A DNA stretch of 64,000 bases from Lithodes maja. Its lineage: Eukaryota; Arthropoda; Malacostraca; Decapoda; Lithodidae. A program made the position numbers and the translations under genes. The DNA is taken from the NCBI GenBank assembly GCA_037953745.1, contig JBAKBP010007154.1:38755-102754 (forward strand). The letters are read 5' to 3'. Numbering within the stretch: the stretch's first letter is position 1; every line of letters begins with the position of its first letter. Below, piece by piece: positions 1 through 10,921 of the stretch. The notes beneath the pieces are model-generated. The model was not told the DNA's origin. It saw only the letters and a list, made by a program, of their open reading frames with translations, and did not search any database.

Positions 1-586
1 CCATCATCACCAACACCGGAGTCAACCTGCCACCAAATGGAGATACAACAACCAGAGATCGAGCAAGATCAACCATTCTTCGACCAGACGAATTTCAACC
101 CCTCCGCAACGAAAAACATCCGCTGGCAACCAGACCCACCAGCAGCCAAACATCAACGGGTGACCAAACTAAAAAAATCGAAGCACATCAATCTCTACAC
201 CTCCCCTGAACATGACTAAGAGCGCCGACAGAATCAGCAACTTCATTAAAACAGCCACATGAACAACAGCAAGGTGGTCAGCCCACCATCTTTCATCTCT
301 CCAACTCTTCATACTCACCACTTTACCTTCAACTACAACCTCTACTTTCTACACTTGTGGGGACTCTACCTCACATCCAGTTTCCAGTTCTAATCATTAC
401 CTGCCCATTCCCTGAAGATGCAAGATGTTTACTTGTGAAACGTTGGATCCACTATGAATTTTGCTAACCTGTTGTACCTCATCTCTGAACCCCAGAGGAA
501 AATTGTTAGAAATATAGAAAGCTGTAACAATAAAATACTGAATGCTGAAACTGCTGTTGCCTTTAACCTCGTCTGTTTAAAAGAGA
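1..586. other. Unassigned AT-moderate DNA with no supported gene
   Basis: No recognisable protein family is encoded here; the short open frames are low complexity. Around 404-447 there is a CTGAAGATG...GTGAAACGTTGG segment that resembles the retroelement tail motif at 52,943-52,971 (CTGATGA...GCGAAACGTTG). It may be the decayed end of a mobile element. That is inference only. Confidence 0.4.

Positions 587-654
<68 letters not shown>
587..654. repeat. (TA)n microsatellite
   Basis: About 68 bp of alternating TA, followed by a purine-rich GAGA stretch and then, at 727, by the end of a Penelope-like copy. N-terminal-endonuclease Penelope elements are reported to favour microsatellite targets, so the neighbourhood fits but proves nothing. 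Confidence 0.95.
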
Positions 655-657
<3 letters not shown>

Positions 658-726
658 GACGTGAGGGAGAGAGCAGAGGAGAAAGGAGAGGAAGGAGGGA
701 GAGTGACCCCTTGTCCTAATCATTTA

Positions 727-2587
727 TTAAAATGTAAAACTTGCAAACTAAACAAACCAAAATTGGGACAAGGACAATATAAAGTCAAATTAAATTATCA
801 AAATCGCTATGTGGAAACAACGCTTACTAAAATGAAAACTATTAAATAAAAGAACACAATCCACCACATAGGGTGTACATTACTACATGAGCAAGTTAAT
901 CTGTTTCCCAAGCAAACTAATCGCACATATAACAGCGCACTATCGTCACGTTAAAGGAAGTAGTCAAGTTTGGGAAGTCCGGGACGTTCTGGCAAATTTT
1001 ACTAAACTCTGCATGAATAAAGAAACTAAATGTTAAATGTCAAAATATTATTTAAAATCAAATTTGCAACATGACAAGACATTAACAATAGTACAAAATA
1101 CAAATATTGATAAGATATCTATACTATTACAAAATAATATATAAAATACAGTACAGCACTCACTAACGATAGTGCTATCGGGTAGGTACCTGTAAGCATA
1201 GCATGCCTCAAGTGACCCCTATCAATAACTACCCTACAAATAACCTACATTTATAGCACAAATAAACTAAGGAAATCGCAAAAGTAAGCAATTGATACTA
1301 TCGACAATGAATACATATAATATAAAGACAAATAATTGCAAAATCTGAAGTAACAACAGATTTAAACAAAGAGTACTCTTTTAACAAGAACAATAAATTA
1401 AAAAAATCATCAATATTAATATTAATAATAGAATAAGAAAAAGAAAAAAGATAAACAATAAATACAGACAAAAAACAATAAATACAGACAAAAAGTAAGC
1501 AGAGGTTATACAAGAAACTTCAAGTTAAAAATGCTTGATTAAAATTATTGATGTCAAATTTTAGAATACAGTCACAATAATTGACCCTAAAAAGATTAAA
1601 TTTATGGAACAATTTACTTGCCTCAAAACCTCTGTCCACTAAGAGTCTGTATAGTAACCTAGCTCTAGCCCAAAAGTCATCTACTTTAGTGCAGATTTTA
1701 CAAAATCTTATTAATTGGGAATAAAAACAATTATAAGTTATTTTACTATCGATATTACTACTAGGGAAAGGAAAGTTTATTACGTTAAAATTAAAATCAT
1801 CAACTTTGTGATATACTTTAAGTATGCACTGTTCATTAACAATCTCTATATTTATATCAAGAAAATTTTCAACTTTATAATTTACGTTACATTGTGTGAG
1901 GGGAATAGAATTAGGGTAAATAAGTTTAGCAACTTGATTAAAATTTAACAAATTGCAAACAAGAATATCATCAATATATCTACTATTATTACTTAACAGT
2001 TTAGCAAGTGCTAATTTTTCTGGGATTTTATTTTTCTTGCTACTGTCAACTAAGTCTTTTATATATTTAAAGTCTAAAGCAAGCAAGAATAAGTCTGCAA
2101 TTAAAGGGCTAGCATTTCCACCCATAGGAATTCCTAATATTTGTTTGAAAATGTACGGGCCGAATCTAACATAAGTATTGAAAAGGAGGAATTTAAGGGC
2201 ATCTTTAAGTTTAGTTCTATCAAAATATACAGAACTAGTGGGAGAAGAGCTAAGTGATGCATTATTAAAATATGTATAAACATTTATGAAATAATTACCA
2301 TTCCTAACGAACCTGTCAAAGTGAAAATCTATAATAAAGCAAAGCTCTGAATATACTAAATCTAAAGGCAAATTGGTATACAAAGTTGAAAAGTCGAAGC
2401 TATGTACCGAGGTAACTTTCGGCATGGTATTTATTTTATCAATAACTTCTAACGAATTGTCAACACTTCAATAATAGTTAAAGCCAGTTCTTCTCATGAT
2501 GGTATTACAATATCTTTTATGAGTACTTTTAATGTATTTTAAGCAATTTACGACTTCTTCTGATAGAGTTTTAGTGGTAGCAAATTT
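727..2587 (-). mobile_element. 5'-truncated Penelope-like element (Naiad type), copy 1
   Basis: This minus-strand copy matches the full element at 20,988-25,016 almost base for base from 727 (start of the ~218 bp pseudo-LTR, 727-944) up to about 2,587, where homology stops within the RT fingers region. It keeps the pseudo-LTR, the 3' UTR and the C-terminal part of the reverse transcriptase. The endonuclease half is absent. 5' truncation is the usual outcome of incomplete target-primed reverse transcription. The high similarity to the second copy suggests fairly recent activity. Confidence 0.85.
1520..2587 (-). pseudogene. Truncated Penelope-like reverse transcriptase
   Basis: The open part (1,520-2,425) gives 301 residues carrying the RT core: the first catalytic Asp in a FDFSTLYTNLP motif, GIPMGGNASP, and the catalytic box YIDDILV. 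It ends with the same C-terminus as the longer copy at 21,775-23,073. Upstream the frame continues to about 2,587 but contains one nonsense codon near 2,467, where the other copy has Trp (TGG to TGA). The N-terminal GIY-YIG endonuclease half is missing, so this copy cannot encode a complete protein. It is a dead copy with a largely intact RT core. Confidence 0.85.
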
Positions 2588-3320
2588 GGCCGCCTCGAGG
2601 GAGGGGAGAATGATCATAGGGGAATATGAAAAGATCAGTTTGCCCTGAGCCCTGGACAAGAGCAGAGGTCCCTTAGCAGCAGCCTCTACAAACCTACTTG
2701 TTCAGGGGCTCCCTCAGTTGTCCGTCTGTCTGCCTGTCTGAGTGAGTTTAGTGTGTGAAGTGACTTTTTATGGGAGAACTTATGAGACAGTTGTATATCC
2801 TATATTATACGTGTATGTGTGTGTATAAGCGTATACATGTATTTGTATGTGGAGTCTACTGGGAACAATAGTGATCTATACTTTGTTCAAGGCTCTACAT
2901 GAAATGGTGAGACTCATGATTTAGTCTCATTGTGAGTGTTTGTCTCGTAGGTGTTTTAATATGTGTTTGAGCTCTTAATTCCAGCACTTTTGTTCCAATT
3001 CTTGTCGTGTTGACTTATCAATGCAGTAATTAACAAGCACCGTGGTGCCCTTCTTTTATTATACTAATTAATAGTTACCTTTAAATTAAAACTACAAAAT
3101 CAATGGTGTTTAATATCATTCTTCTTATTGATAATATAAACCTTGTAGTTTCAGTTAATTGTCTTTCTTGGGGGACATCAGAGTCAGATAAGTGTGTTGC
3201 CGTGGTATTATTTTATTATCTTGGGTAATATTCACGAGGGTCGTAAAAAAAAAAATATATATATATATATTATATATATATTTGTTTCTTTAATTAATTG
3301 CTATGGAAGAAGTAATACGG

Positions 3321-3322
<2 letters not shown>
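2588..3322. other. AT-rich non-coding DNA
   Basis: No supported gene. There is a short poly-A/TA run at about 3,246-3,282. The rest looks like unique or decayed repeat sequence. Confidence 0.5.
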
Positions 3323-3378
<56 letters not shown>

Positions 3379-3413
3379 ACTCAAACACACATACACACAA
3401 ACACACACACACG
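3323..3413. repeat. (AC)n microsatellite
   Basis: About 54 bp of pure CA dinucleotides, followed by a degenerate CA-rich tail to about 3,413. The open frame across it is simple-sequence only. Confidence 0.95.
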
Positions 3414-3654
3414 AAACTTTATGGATATATCCAGATTAATAGGCACCTAGATATGTATTATATATAATAATTATAGTAGTAATTATGGGACCAGGTTATG
3501 AATATTAAATGAGCCTACTTGGATTCATATTTCCGTCCATTTCCACCGATTTACTTACATTACTTGTGCATCCACTTTTACTATTACTTGAAATTAGGTT
3601 GGGTAGGTTGGGGGAGGTAGAAATAATTAGATGAAAATGGTAGATATAATAGAC

Positions 3655-4065
3655 ATATTCAAATATAACCAAACCGCTCAAATTAGCTCTAGGACATTAG
3701 TAGAGAAACGGCACATATTAATAGAAACAGAAAGACTCATAAAATACACAATAGCAGACATAGCCTAATGAATACATAGTAACAGAAACAGACAACCTCA
3801 TAAGCATATACTAAAATAAACATAAATACTCATAAACACACAAACAGAAACTAACTCAATAACACAGTAACAAAAACAGAAAGACGCATAAACACACTCT
3901 AACAGAAACAGACACAATAACACCCAATGGCAAAAACAGACATACTCAAAATCCCACACCAACAGACACCCTTTCCCACAAACAGCCATACTCACAAACA
4001 CATATTAACTGACAAACAAGTACACATTCACACACTAACCAAAACAGACACTCACAAACCGCAAA
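3655..4065. repeat. Degenerate CAGAAACAGAC / CATAAACACAC minisatellite
   Basis: Roughly 27-35 bp imperfect repeats built from AACAGAAACAGAC and ACTCATAAACACA words recur at least ten times. Units have drifted and vary in length. No coding potential is supported on either strand. Confidence 0.6.
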
Positions 4066-5377
4066 CAATATCTACTTTAAGCTTTTTCCCTCCCTTGCCA
4101 GAGGACAATATTGTCATTAACTCTTTCAGCACTAGGAAGCTTCTTTCCAGTACAGTGTATTGTGGCTATCATAGGACGATTTTACTGAGCATAATTGTAA
4201 GGCTCTTTAGACATCCAAGGGGTAATATCTAAGTCAACTATCCAACTAACTCCCACCAATCCTTTCTAACTTTCAATATGATCGTTTAAGGATAGCCAAA
4301 ATATATATATAGAATGCGACTTTGTTTTAATGTTGCTTCCAAAACAGAGGACAGACACATAATTCAGGTTTTCCCCGCCAGGGATGTCCTATTTCCCTTA
4401 ACTTTTAACTTGCATACATTTTCATTGCGGCTCGAGTCAAACGGAAAGAAAATTCGAATGAGAGAAAATGACTAAAAAAGTAAATACCTGTAACAGTGGA
4501 GGACACAACCAAGAGAACCTCTGGCTGCATCTTATATAGGTACGATTTAAATCTGCTTTTCTCGCTTGTATTTTCGCTCTTCACATTAAAACATACCCCT
4601 AGGCTTATATTATACTGTATATGGGCGTATATTGTCTGCCTAACTCATATATAGTTCTGCTCTTCTGTAATGAAAAATGGCCTCTAGGTAGTGATTACAT
4701 ATGGTCTAGTTTTGCCTAGATTTGTGGGTAACCATTCCGACAAAAGTTCTTATGCATCTATTGCTGTGAATCCATATTCCTTCGAAAGGTTCTTCCTGAT
4801 AAAATCACACACAAATTATGGCTATTCTTTTGATACTATCTATTATGCAATGTCGATTTTACTGTGTGCTTTTCGTGGTGATTTTTGGCAAACCGAGACC
4901 ATTCGCTGTTACAGGACTATTTTACAGTCAATTGTCTCTTAAAATGTTCATAATGACGTAAACAATCGAAATTTGCCCATATATTAAATTCATAAGGTAA
5001 TAGCTTGCTTGTGTTTATCACCCTGACATCTGCCAAACAATTAATTCCCTCGGACTCATTTTATATAACTTATAATATAGGGACGATTTTGTCTTGTGTT
5101 TTCAAATCGAACCCACTCAGAAGTAACATAATCCCGACGTAGTATGCGTATGGTAATTTTCTCTTTGCGATAATATCTAACTAATCAAATATTCCCTGGG
5201 TATCACTTGCACAGGGATGATAGTTATCCCAACAACATCCGACCAGATGTTTACCATTTGATCATTAAGTGCTTCCCTCATAAAGTCAATAATATCATGT
5301 CTTCTTCGATTACAATTATTCCAAACCCATGTGGATACTCCACAGTCAGGACCTTTAAGCATTAGAACCAATAAAAC
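4066..5377. other. AT-rich DNA with no recognised gene
   Basis: No protein family is recognisable. The segment at about 4,128-4,235 (TTAACTCTTTCAGCAC start, GGACGATTTTACTGAGC core) loosely resembles sequence at 48,628-48,700 and could be a decayed TTAA-type MITE. A 64-codon minus-strand frame at 5,177-5,371 has no recognisable motif. Confidence 0.4.
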
Positions 5378-6212
5378 GCCCTCAGGTCACTAAGTCTTGC
5401 TCACACAAAATTTGGACACAACAAAGAAACTACCACCACAGTATATAAACAATACATAAGATCAGTAATGGAATACGCAAGCCCAGCCTGGGCTTCTAAC
5501 CTAGCTGAAACACATCATAAGACCTTACAGACTATTCAAAACAAAGCCCTGAAGATCATTACAGGCTGCACAGCTACTACACCCACAGATCATCTACATC
5601 AAGAAACAAAAATCCTCAAAGTCAAAGACCATCTGGACATGAGAGGCACTCAATTCCTGGCAGCAGCCTCCACGAACCAAGACCACCCACTAAACTACAT
5701 GGCAACACACCCACAGACACCAAGAAATATCAAAACAACACCCAGCACACGGTATCACACACAATTATTGTCCTCTCTCCCTCCCTGCCCACCCCGAACC
5801 AACTTCCAGAAGCACATCCATACTCATATCTCTCGCCAATCCATCCACTCACTCACAGACAACACTCAGCTGCATGCACGACCTCCCGAAATCCATCCTT
5901 CCGAATCCTCCCTCCCTCGCGAGGACAGAGTCCACCTGGCCAGGCTGAGATGCGGACACCATCCAGCTCTCCTGAGCTATCAGAAGAGACTGGATGACTC
6001 CGTTGTCGACGCCTGCCCGGGATGTAACACAGCACCCCATACCATTAAACACATCATAGAAGACTGCATTTCGCACAACCACTTACGCCAACAACACAAC
6101 CTATACTCAATGAGAGCTCTGTGGGAAAGCCCGATCGTGGCCATGGCCTTCCTCAGGGACTCGGGGCTGTTCGGCCAGGCAGCTTAGGGAACAACAACAA
6201 CAACATAAAACT
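5378..6212 (+). pseudogene. 3' end of an I/Jockey-like LINE (RT C-terminus to tail)
   Basis: An open frame runs from about 5,382 through 5,468 to a stop at 6,187. It begins at the thumb-region motif VYKQYIRSVMEYASPAW, followed by LQTIQNKALKIITGC, a marker of the C-terminal end of many arthropod LINE polymerases. It ends with a Cys/His-rich segment (RLRCGHHPALLSYQ, CPGCN...HIIEDC). The 3' end is an ACAACAACAACATAAA tail at about 6,192-6,208. The palm domain is missing, so this is a 5'-truncated insertion. A degraded relative lies on the minus strand at 56,497-57,550. Confidence 0.75.
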
Positions 6213-6400
6213 TGTTTTTTTTTTTTTTTTTTTTTGGCCAGACAACGTAGTTCTCGAGAAGGGGTGGCCATGAACATTAGGCGTTTGTCACGATCGCTAG
6301 ATCAAGTTGCCCGGGCTTGACATATCTACCTCGGCTGGATCCGCCAACCCTTTGATCAGCAGCCGACGCTCTACTGACTATGCTATGGCTCGCGACAAAT
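6213..6400 (-). mobile_element. tRNA-derived SINE, minus strand, with poly-A (read as poly-T)
   Basis: A T-run at 6,214-6,235 precedes a sequence whose reverse complement has a tRNA-like head: an A-box-like TAGCATAGTCAGTAGAGCG and a degenerate B-box (GGGTTGGCGGATCC) about 25 bases later. It sits directly behind the LINE tail. The tRNA-like part has lost a good B-box and is not a functional tRNA gene. Confidence 0.55.
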
Positions 6401-7194
6401 GTTCTTCATTAAGTTACCTATTCTTTGCCTATGTAAACCAGATTTACGCTTAACCAAATATTTTGGGGGTCCTTTTAGACAAGGTCGGTTTTTCCTTGCA
6501 CAGATTCCTGGCTTTAAACCACCCAACCGATAATCTTCCATATCTATCCAAACCACAAGATTCCAAGATTCCTAACCACCTCCTCCAAATGACGAGTCTA
6601 ATGAACATTCTCCAGGGATCCTCCATCAGCAATTCTGGTCTGGAAGCTTCTAAATTCAATTTCACAATATATCAGCAAAGTATAATTAACTACATTCAGT
6701 GTATTCACTATTACCTATTCAAAGATACCCCAATAATAATTCAAATATGTTGAAGCTGCCGATTTAAGGTTGTCGAAAAAATCGATTGAGTTTCTTAGCC
6801 CGCCCCACCCTCCCCATCCCATCTCACACACCCTAACCCAATCCACCAACTGTCCGTCCAGTGTCACGTCCGTTTACCGGGAGACACGTTTTGTCCCTCC
6901 CGTTAACTGCATCTAATGCAAGGGTGGTCTTTTTTTGTTTAGATTTCCCTCCTTTGCTTCGCCACCTTAATTAGGTGATCCTTTGACGCTTTTGCCTGTT
7001 ATCTTGGCGACTATAAAACGTTTTTCGTTATTCAGGTGTCGACTATATCCTGGCGAGCGATAACTAGTATCTGCAATTTAAGAGACACTGGCCTTTGGCT
7101 GACACATGTTTCTTAACACATAATGTACAAATTCAGCTTGAATGGCGTACTGGGATGATTGTAGGCACCAGGGGAGGCCACATAGGCATAGGTA
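6401..7194. other. No recognised gene; possible MITE scrap near 7,020-7,070
   Basis: Only short meaningless frames are present. The stretch CAGGTGTCGAC...CCTGGCGAGCGATA near 7,035-7,065 matches the subterminal sequence of the TTAA MITE family at 16,844-17,217, suggesting a decayed copy. Confidence 0.4.
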
Positions 7195-7490
7195 AGGAGT
7201 CGCTGGAACTCCTGTTTCATTTGCCTGGCTTCCCCCAATGTTTCTATTTGTGCCTCATCTACACATAGAGTAATCCAGCTACCTCTCACAAACACCTCCT
7301 CCTCCTATTCAATTCACTACACTAAATACAACACGTTTCTATACAACATATTTCTATCCAACACACCTACTGTATATTACCTATATCAGTACTGTATCTT
7401 GATTTAGGCTCTCTATAACTGTGTTCAACTTTGGGAGAGACATTTGTTACAGGCAGCCTGAATGTTGTCTCCTTCATACACATAAACAAA
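7195..7490 (+). mobile_element. Internally deleted Jockey-like LINE scrap (5' UTR plus 3' UTR)
   Basis: 7,195-7,370 resembles the 5' leader of the Jockey-like LINE at 18,770-18,960 (shared GCTGGAACTCCTGTTTCA and a CACCTTC/CACTACAC-rich run). 7,400-7,490 resembles that family's 3' end seen again at 8,645-8,710 (shared GTTACAGGCAGC and ATACACATA). The coding part between them is missing. Confidence 0.5.
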
Positions 7491-7694
7491 CAAAACTGGG
7501 GGCACGAATATTTAGCTTGAAGGGATGACGGGCGTTGTTTGGAGGCCTAATTGAGAAATCAATCGTGGTGTCTCTGCCTTAAAATGAGTGGCAGTAAGGG
7601 TAACCTGCAGTTCTCTGGTTACTCTTAGATTTTTTTTTTTTTTTTTTGACAGTCTCATTGAGTTGATAAAACCTGGCAAAAATATATAATATCC

Positions 7695-8710
7695 AAACAA
7701 TCCTCCTTCGGGTTCTGTCCCTCTATTTGTGCCTTTGTCTATAATATTTCTGACCATTCCATAGCTGCACTTGTGGACGGCATCGCTCACTTCTTCAGCC
7801 TATCAACTCCAGTGTTCCTCAGGGTTCTGTCCTGTCTCCAGTTCTCTTTCTAATATTTATTAATGATCTCTTCAACTGTACCTATAAACTCATATGTTGA
7901 TAGCTCTACCCTACACTATTCAATTAGCTGTTCACATCAACCTAGCATACAATCACTCTAAAATTTAGGAGACAGGGCCTTGGGATGCCAATCTTCTTAT
8001 ATAACCATTATTTCTGATTAGAGCAGAGAAAATCTTGTTACTTGCAATGCCTCCAAGACCCAATTACTCCCTCTATGTACCCGTCGTAATCTTCCACAAC
8101 ACTATCAGTTGCTCTTCAACAATACACAAATCAACCCTTCATCTTCTCTCAATATTTTGGGTGAATCTTTTCATCCGCCCTTTCTTGGAAAGATAATATT
8201 ACCACTCTTGTTAAAACAGCTTCCCAGAAGTTAGGTGTGGTCAACCGTCTTCCTTCTTCACCCCCGCACTGTGTTTTGCTTTGTATAGAGGCACAGTGTG
8301 CCCATGTATTGAGTATTGTTCCCATGGGGGGTTCAACCCATACCGCAGTTCTCGAAAGAGTCGAGTCAAAAGCATTTCGCTTCATCAACCGACTTCCTAC
8401 AATCTCTTTATACACGCTATAATATTGCATATCTTTAAAACTGATATGGCTATTACCCGCCTTTCAACACAGTACCACTCCTATTCTGTCCAGCTCTCCA
8501 ACCCAAGATTAGTCAATTTTGCTCAGTCTTTTACTCAATAAGTGAACTCTGGACTCTCACCCTCAATCAATTTTTCCTTCATCCCATGACTTAGACTGCT
8601 TTAATCTTCGTGTGTCCAGGTATTTTAAACCCAATGATCCTTGAATTTGGCTCTCTGGCTTTGTGGGTGACACTCGTTACAGGCAGCTTGACTTTTGTTT
8701 CCTTTATACA
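7695..8710 (+). pseudogene. Jockey-like LINE, RT 3' half (broken)
   Basis: Translating across frames gives the palm/thumb end of a Jockey-type reverse transcriptase: SVPQGSVLSPVLFLIFINDL at about 7,809-7,870, and further on the EYCSH...STHTAVLERVESKAFRFIN motif (8,310-8,395). The frame shifts several times. The catalytic YADD box is damaged (a stop follows the expected Ala-Asp position near 7,895). This belongs to the same family as 18,680-20,300, 28,310-28,575 and 54,690-56,500. Confidence 0.7.
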
Positions 8711-8984
8711 CATAGAATAGAAATACTTGGTGCGACTGCTGTGCGATCCTAGAAGAAGAAAGTGATGAAGCTTAGTGGGATCTACTGGAGGGTTTGGATA
8801 GAGACAAGGTCAATGAGGGTTAGGATTCCTCTCCTGCTTATCTTCTTTTTGAGTGTGCGAAGGAGGGGGATGGAAGCAGGTATGGTGAACACTTGTGAAT
8901 GTGTGTGAAGAGGAGGATGTTGTTAGTTTACTGTATGTATCTGTGTATGCAGAGGGTTTTTTGTTTGCTTAGCTCGTTTTGCTT

Positions 8985-9262
8985 GCATCTGTCAATTTGT
9001 GTAGAGTGGGATTTTGTTTGCTTGCATATGTGTTTGTGTGTGTAGAGAAGGTATGTTTGCATCTGTCAGTATGTGTAGAGGGGGATTTTGTTTGTTTGTA
9101 TATGTGTGTGTGTGTGTGTTGAGAAGGTAATGTTTGCATCTGTCGGTATGTGTAGAGGGGGATTTTGTTTGTTTGTATATATGTGTGTGTGTGTGTGTGT
9201 GTAGAGGGGGTATTGTTTGCATCTGTCGATATGTGTAGGGGGGATTTTGTTTGTTTGTATAT
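8985..9262. repeat. ~85 bp minisatellite with embedded (TG)n
   Basis: About 3.5 tandem units, each containing TTTGCATCTGTC, a TATGTGTAGAGGGGGATTTT core, TTGTTTGTTTGTATA and a TG dinucleotide run of variable length. Differences between units are mostly in the TG tract. No gene. Confidence 0.8.
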
Positions 9263-9276
9263 ACAGTATGTGTTTA

Positions 9277-10298
9277 CTCACCTAATTGTACTCACCTAAT
9301 TGTAGTATACAGCATTTGAGTTTTTAGGCTCGTGTTGTCCCGCCTCCAAAGATTTTGTTATCTAATTTGGCTTTACAAAATTGGATATTCCCCGCACCCA
9401 CCACTTCATCATCCAACTGATTCCACATATTAATACTTCTATATGGAAAGCTGAATTTCATCACATCTCCTTTACATCTGCCTTTCTTTAACTTGCAACT
9501 ATGTCCTCTAGTCCTCCCTTTATCTCCCTCGATAAAGTCCTCCTTGTCTATCCTTTCCAATCCCCTAACACATTTATACATCATAATCATATCCCCTCTT
9601 TCTCTTCTCTCACTTAGAGTTGGCAAATTCAATCTCTCTAATCTCTCTTCATATGTCAGTTCTCTTAGCTCTGGAATCATCTTCGTTGCAGCTCTCTGTA
9701 CTTTCTCCAACTTAATTATGTGTTTTTTTAAGATGGGGTGACCGCATATTCCAATTTAGGTCTCACCATTGATTTTATTATATTTACTAGCATCTCTTCA
9801 TTCAAATAGTTGAATGCTATTTTTACTTTATTCAACAGGCCATAAGCTTCTCCCACAATTTTGTTAATATGGCTCTCAGGTAAAAGATCTCCCTGTATTA
9901 GAATGCCCAAGTCCTTTTCTTTCTCTGAGGGGTTAATTGTGAATTATCCTAGTTTATATTCCCAATGAGGTCTTCTTTTACTCACACCCCCTTCCATCAC
10001 ATGACATTTATCTTTGTTAAAATCTAATTTCCATATCTTGCTCCATCGGTCTATCTTATTCAGATCACTCTGTAGCTCTCTACAACTGTTTTCGTCCACT
10101 ATATGTTTCATAATAATTTTGCATCGTCAGCAAACATATTCATGTATGCATTTATTTCCTCTGGCATGTCATTTATATAGACCAGAAACATAATTGGGGC
10201 CAACACTGATCTCTGTGGAACTCCGCTTGTAACATCCCTCCATGTTGGTAAGCTGTCTCTTATCATGGTTCTCATCTGTCTTCCCGAAAGATATAATA
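9277..10298 (-). pseudogene. CR1-like LINE, 5'-truncated at a DNA transposon
   Basis: On the minus strand the sequence encodes an RT from YLSGRQMRTMIRDS, VTSGVPQRSVLAPIMF and VYINDMPEEINAYMNMFADDAK (catalytic box, with frame damage nearby) through NKIVGEAYGLLNKVKIAFNYL to the thumb motif MEKVQRAATKMIPELRELTYEERLERL and the C-terminal WNQLDDEVV. The open piece at 9,324-9,710 is the C-terminus. The 3' end carries a tandem ACAATTAGGTGAGT tail (9,277-9,305). The 5' side stops where the transposon at 10,299 begins. No continuation was found on that transposon's far side. Confidence 0.8.
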
Positions 10299-10344
10299 TA
10301 GTCCATGAGCCAGGCCAGATATCGGTACCACCTGGGGTGACTAA
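10299..10344 (+). repeat. Left terminal inverted repeat of the Academ-like element
   Basis: Reads TAGTCCATGAGCCA, a 6-base spacer, then ATATCGGTACCACCTGGGGT and GACTAA. Its partner is 15,831-15,886 in inverted orientation. Confidence 0.75.
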
Positions 10345-10921
10345 ACACGAATGGTACTAAAATGTTTATAGAGTGACTGTAAGTACATTAAGATATGATA
10401 GCCTTCTCGCACTGGTAGCTTAGTCTAATTTGTTTGATGCAATAGGGGCGCTACCCAAAAATCAAGATTTTTAGCGTGACGCTCGGCGTTTTCCTCATTT
10501 TCTTTAAAATCCATCACACAATCATCGCGAAACTTTGAACACCTATGTAGAATTATATTCTCTACCAGAGTTGTTCCTAGGTATTTTTCAAATTTCCTCA
10601 TATTTCGGAATATACTCTATATTTTGGGTATTTTCCTCTAAATCTAGAATAAATCCTTAAATATGGGGAACATTGAAAAATATATTCTAACAGCTCTTGT
10701 AGCTTATTTGATTCTCTACAAGAATTATTCCGATGTGTATTTCAAGTTTCTCCATATTTAGGGGTTTATTTCATATTTGGGGATTTTTGGTTATATTTTG
10801 GGGATAATTTATTATTGGAAGGAGCAAACATATGTAGAGTGGTTTCCATGTAATGTGTTTGTTTGTTCATGGTTTAATGGTGATATTTTTTGCAGGTGTG
10901 TGTCGACTGTTTGACGGCAGG

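Noticed and set aside
454..849. 131-codon frame across (TA)n
   Set aside because: It reads through a dinucleotide repeat (YIYIYI) into the Penelope pseudo-LTR; not a gene.
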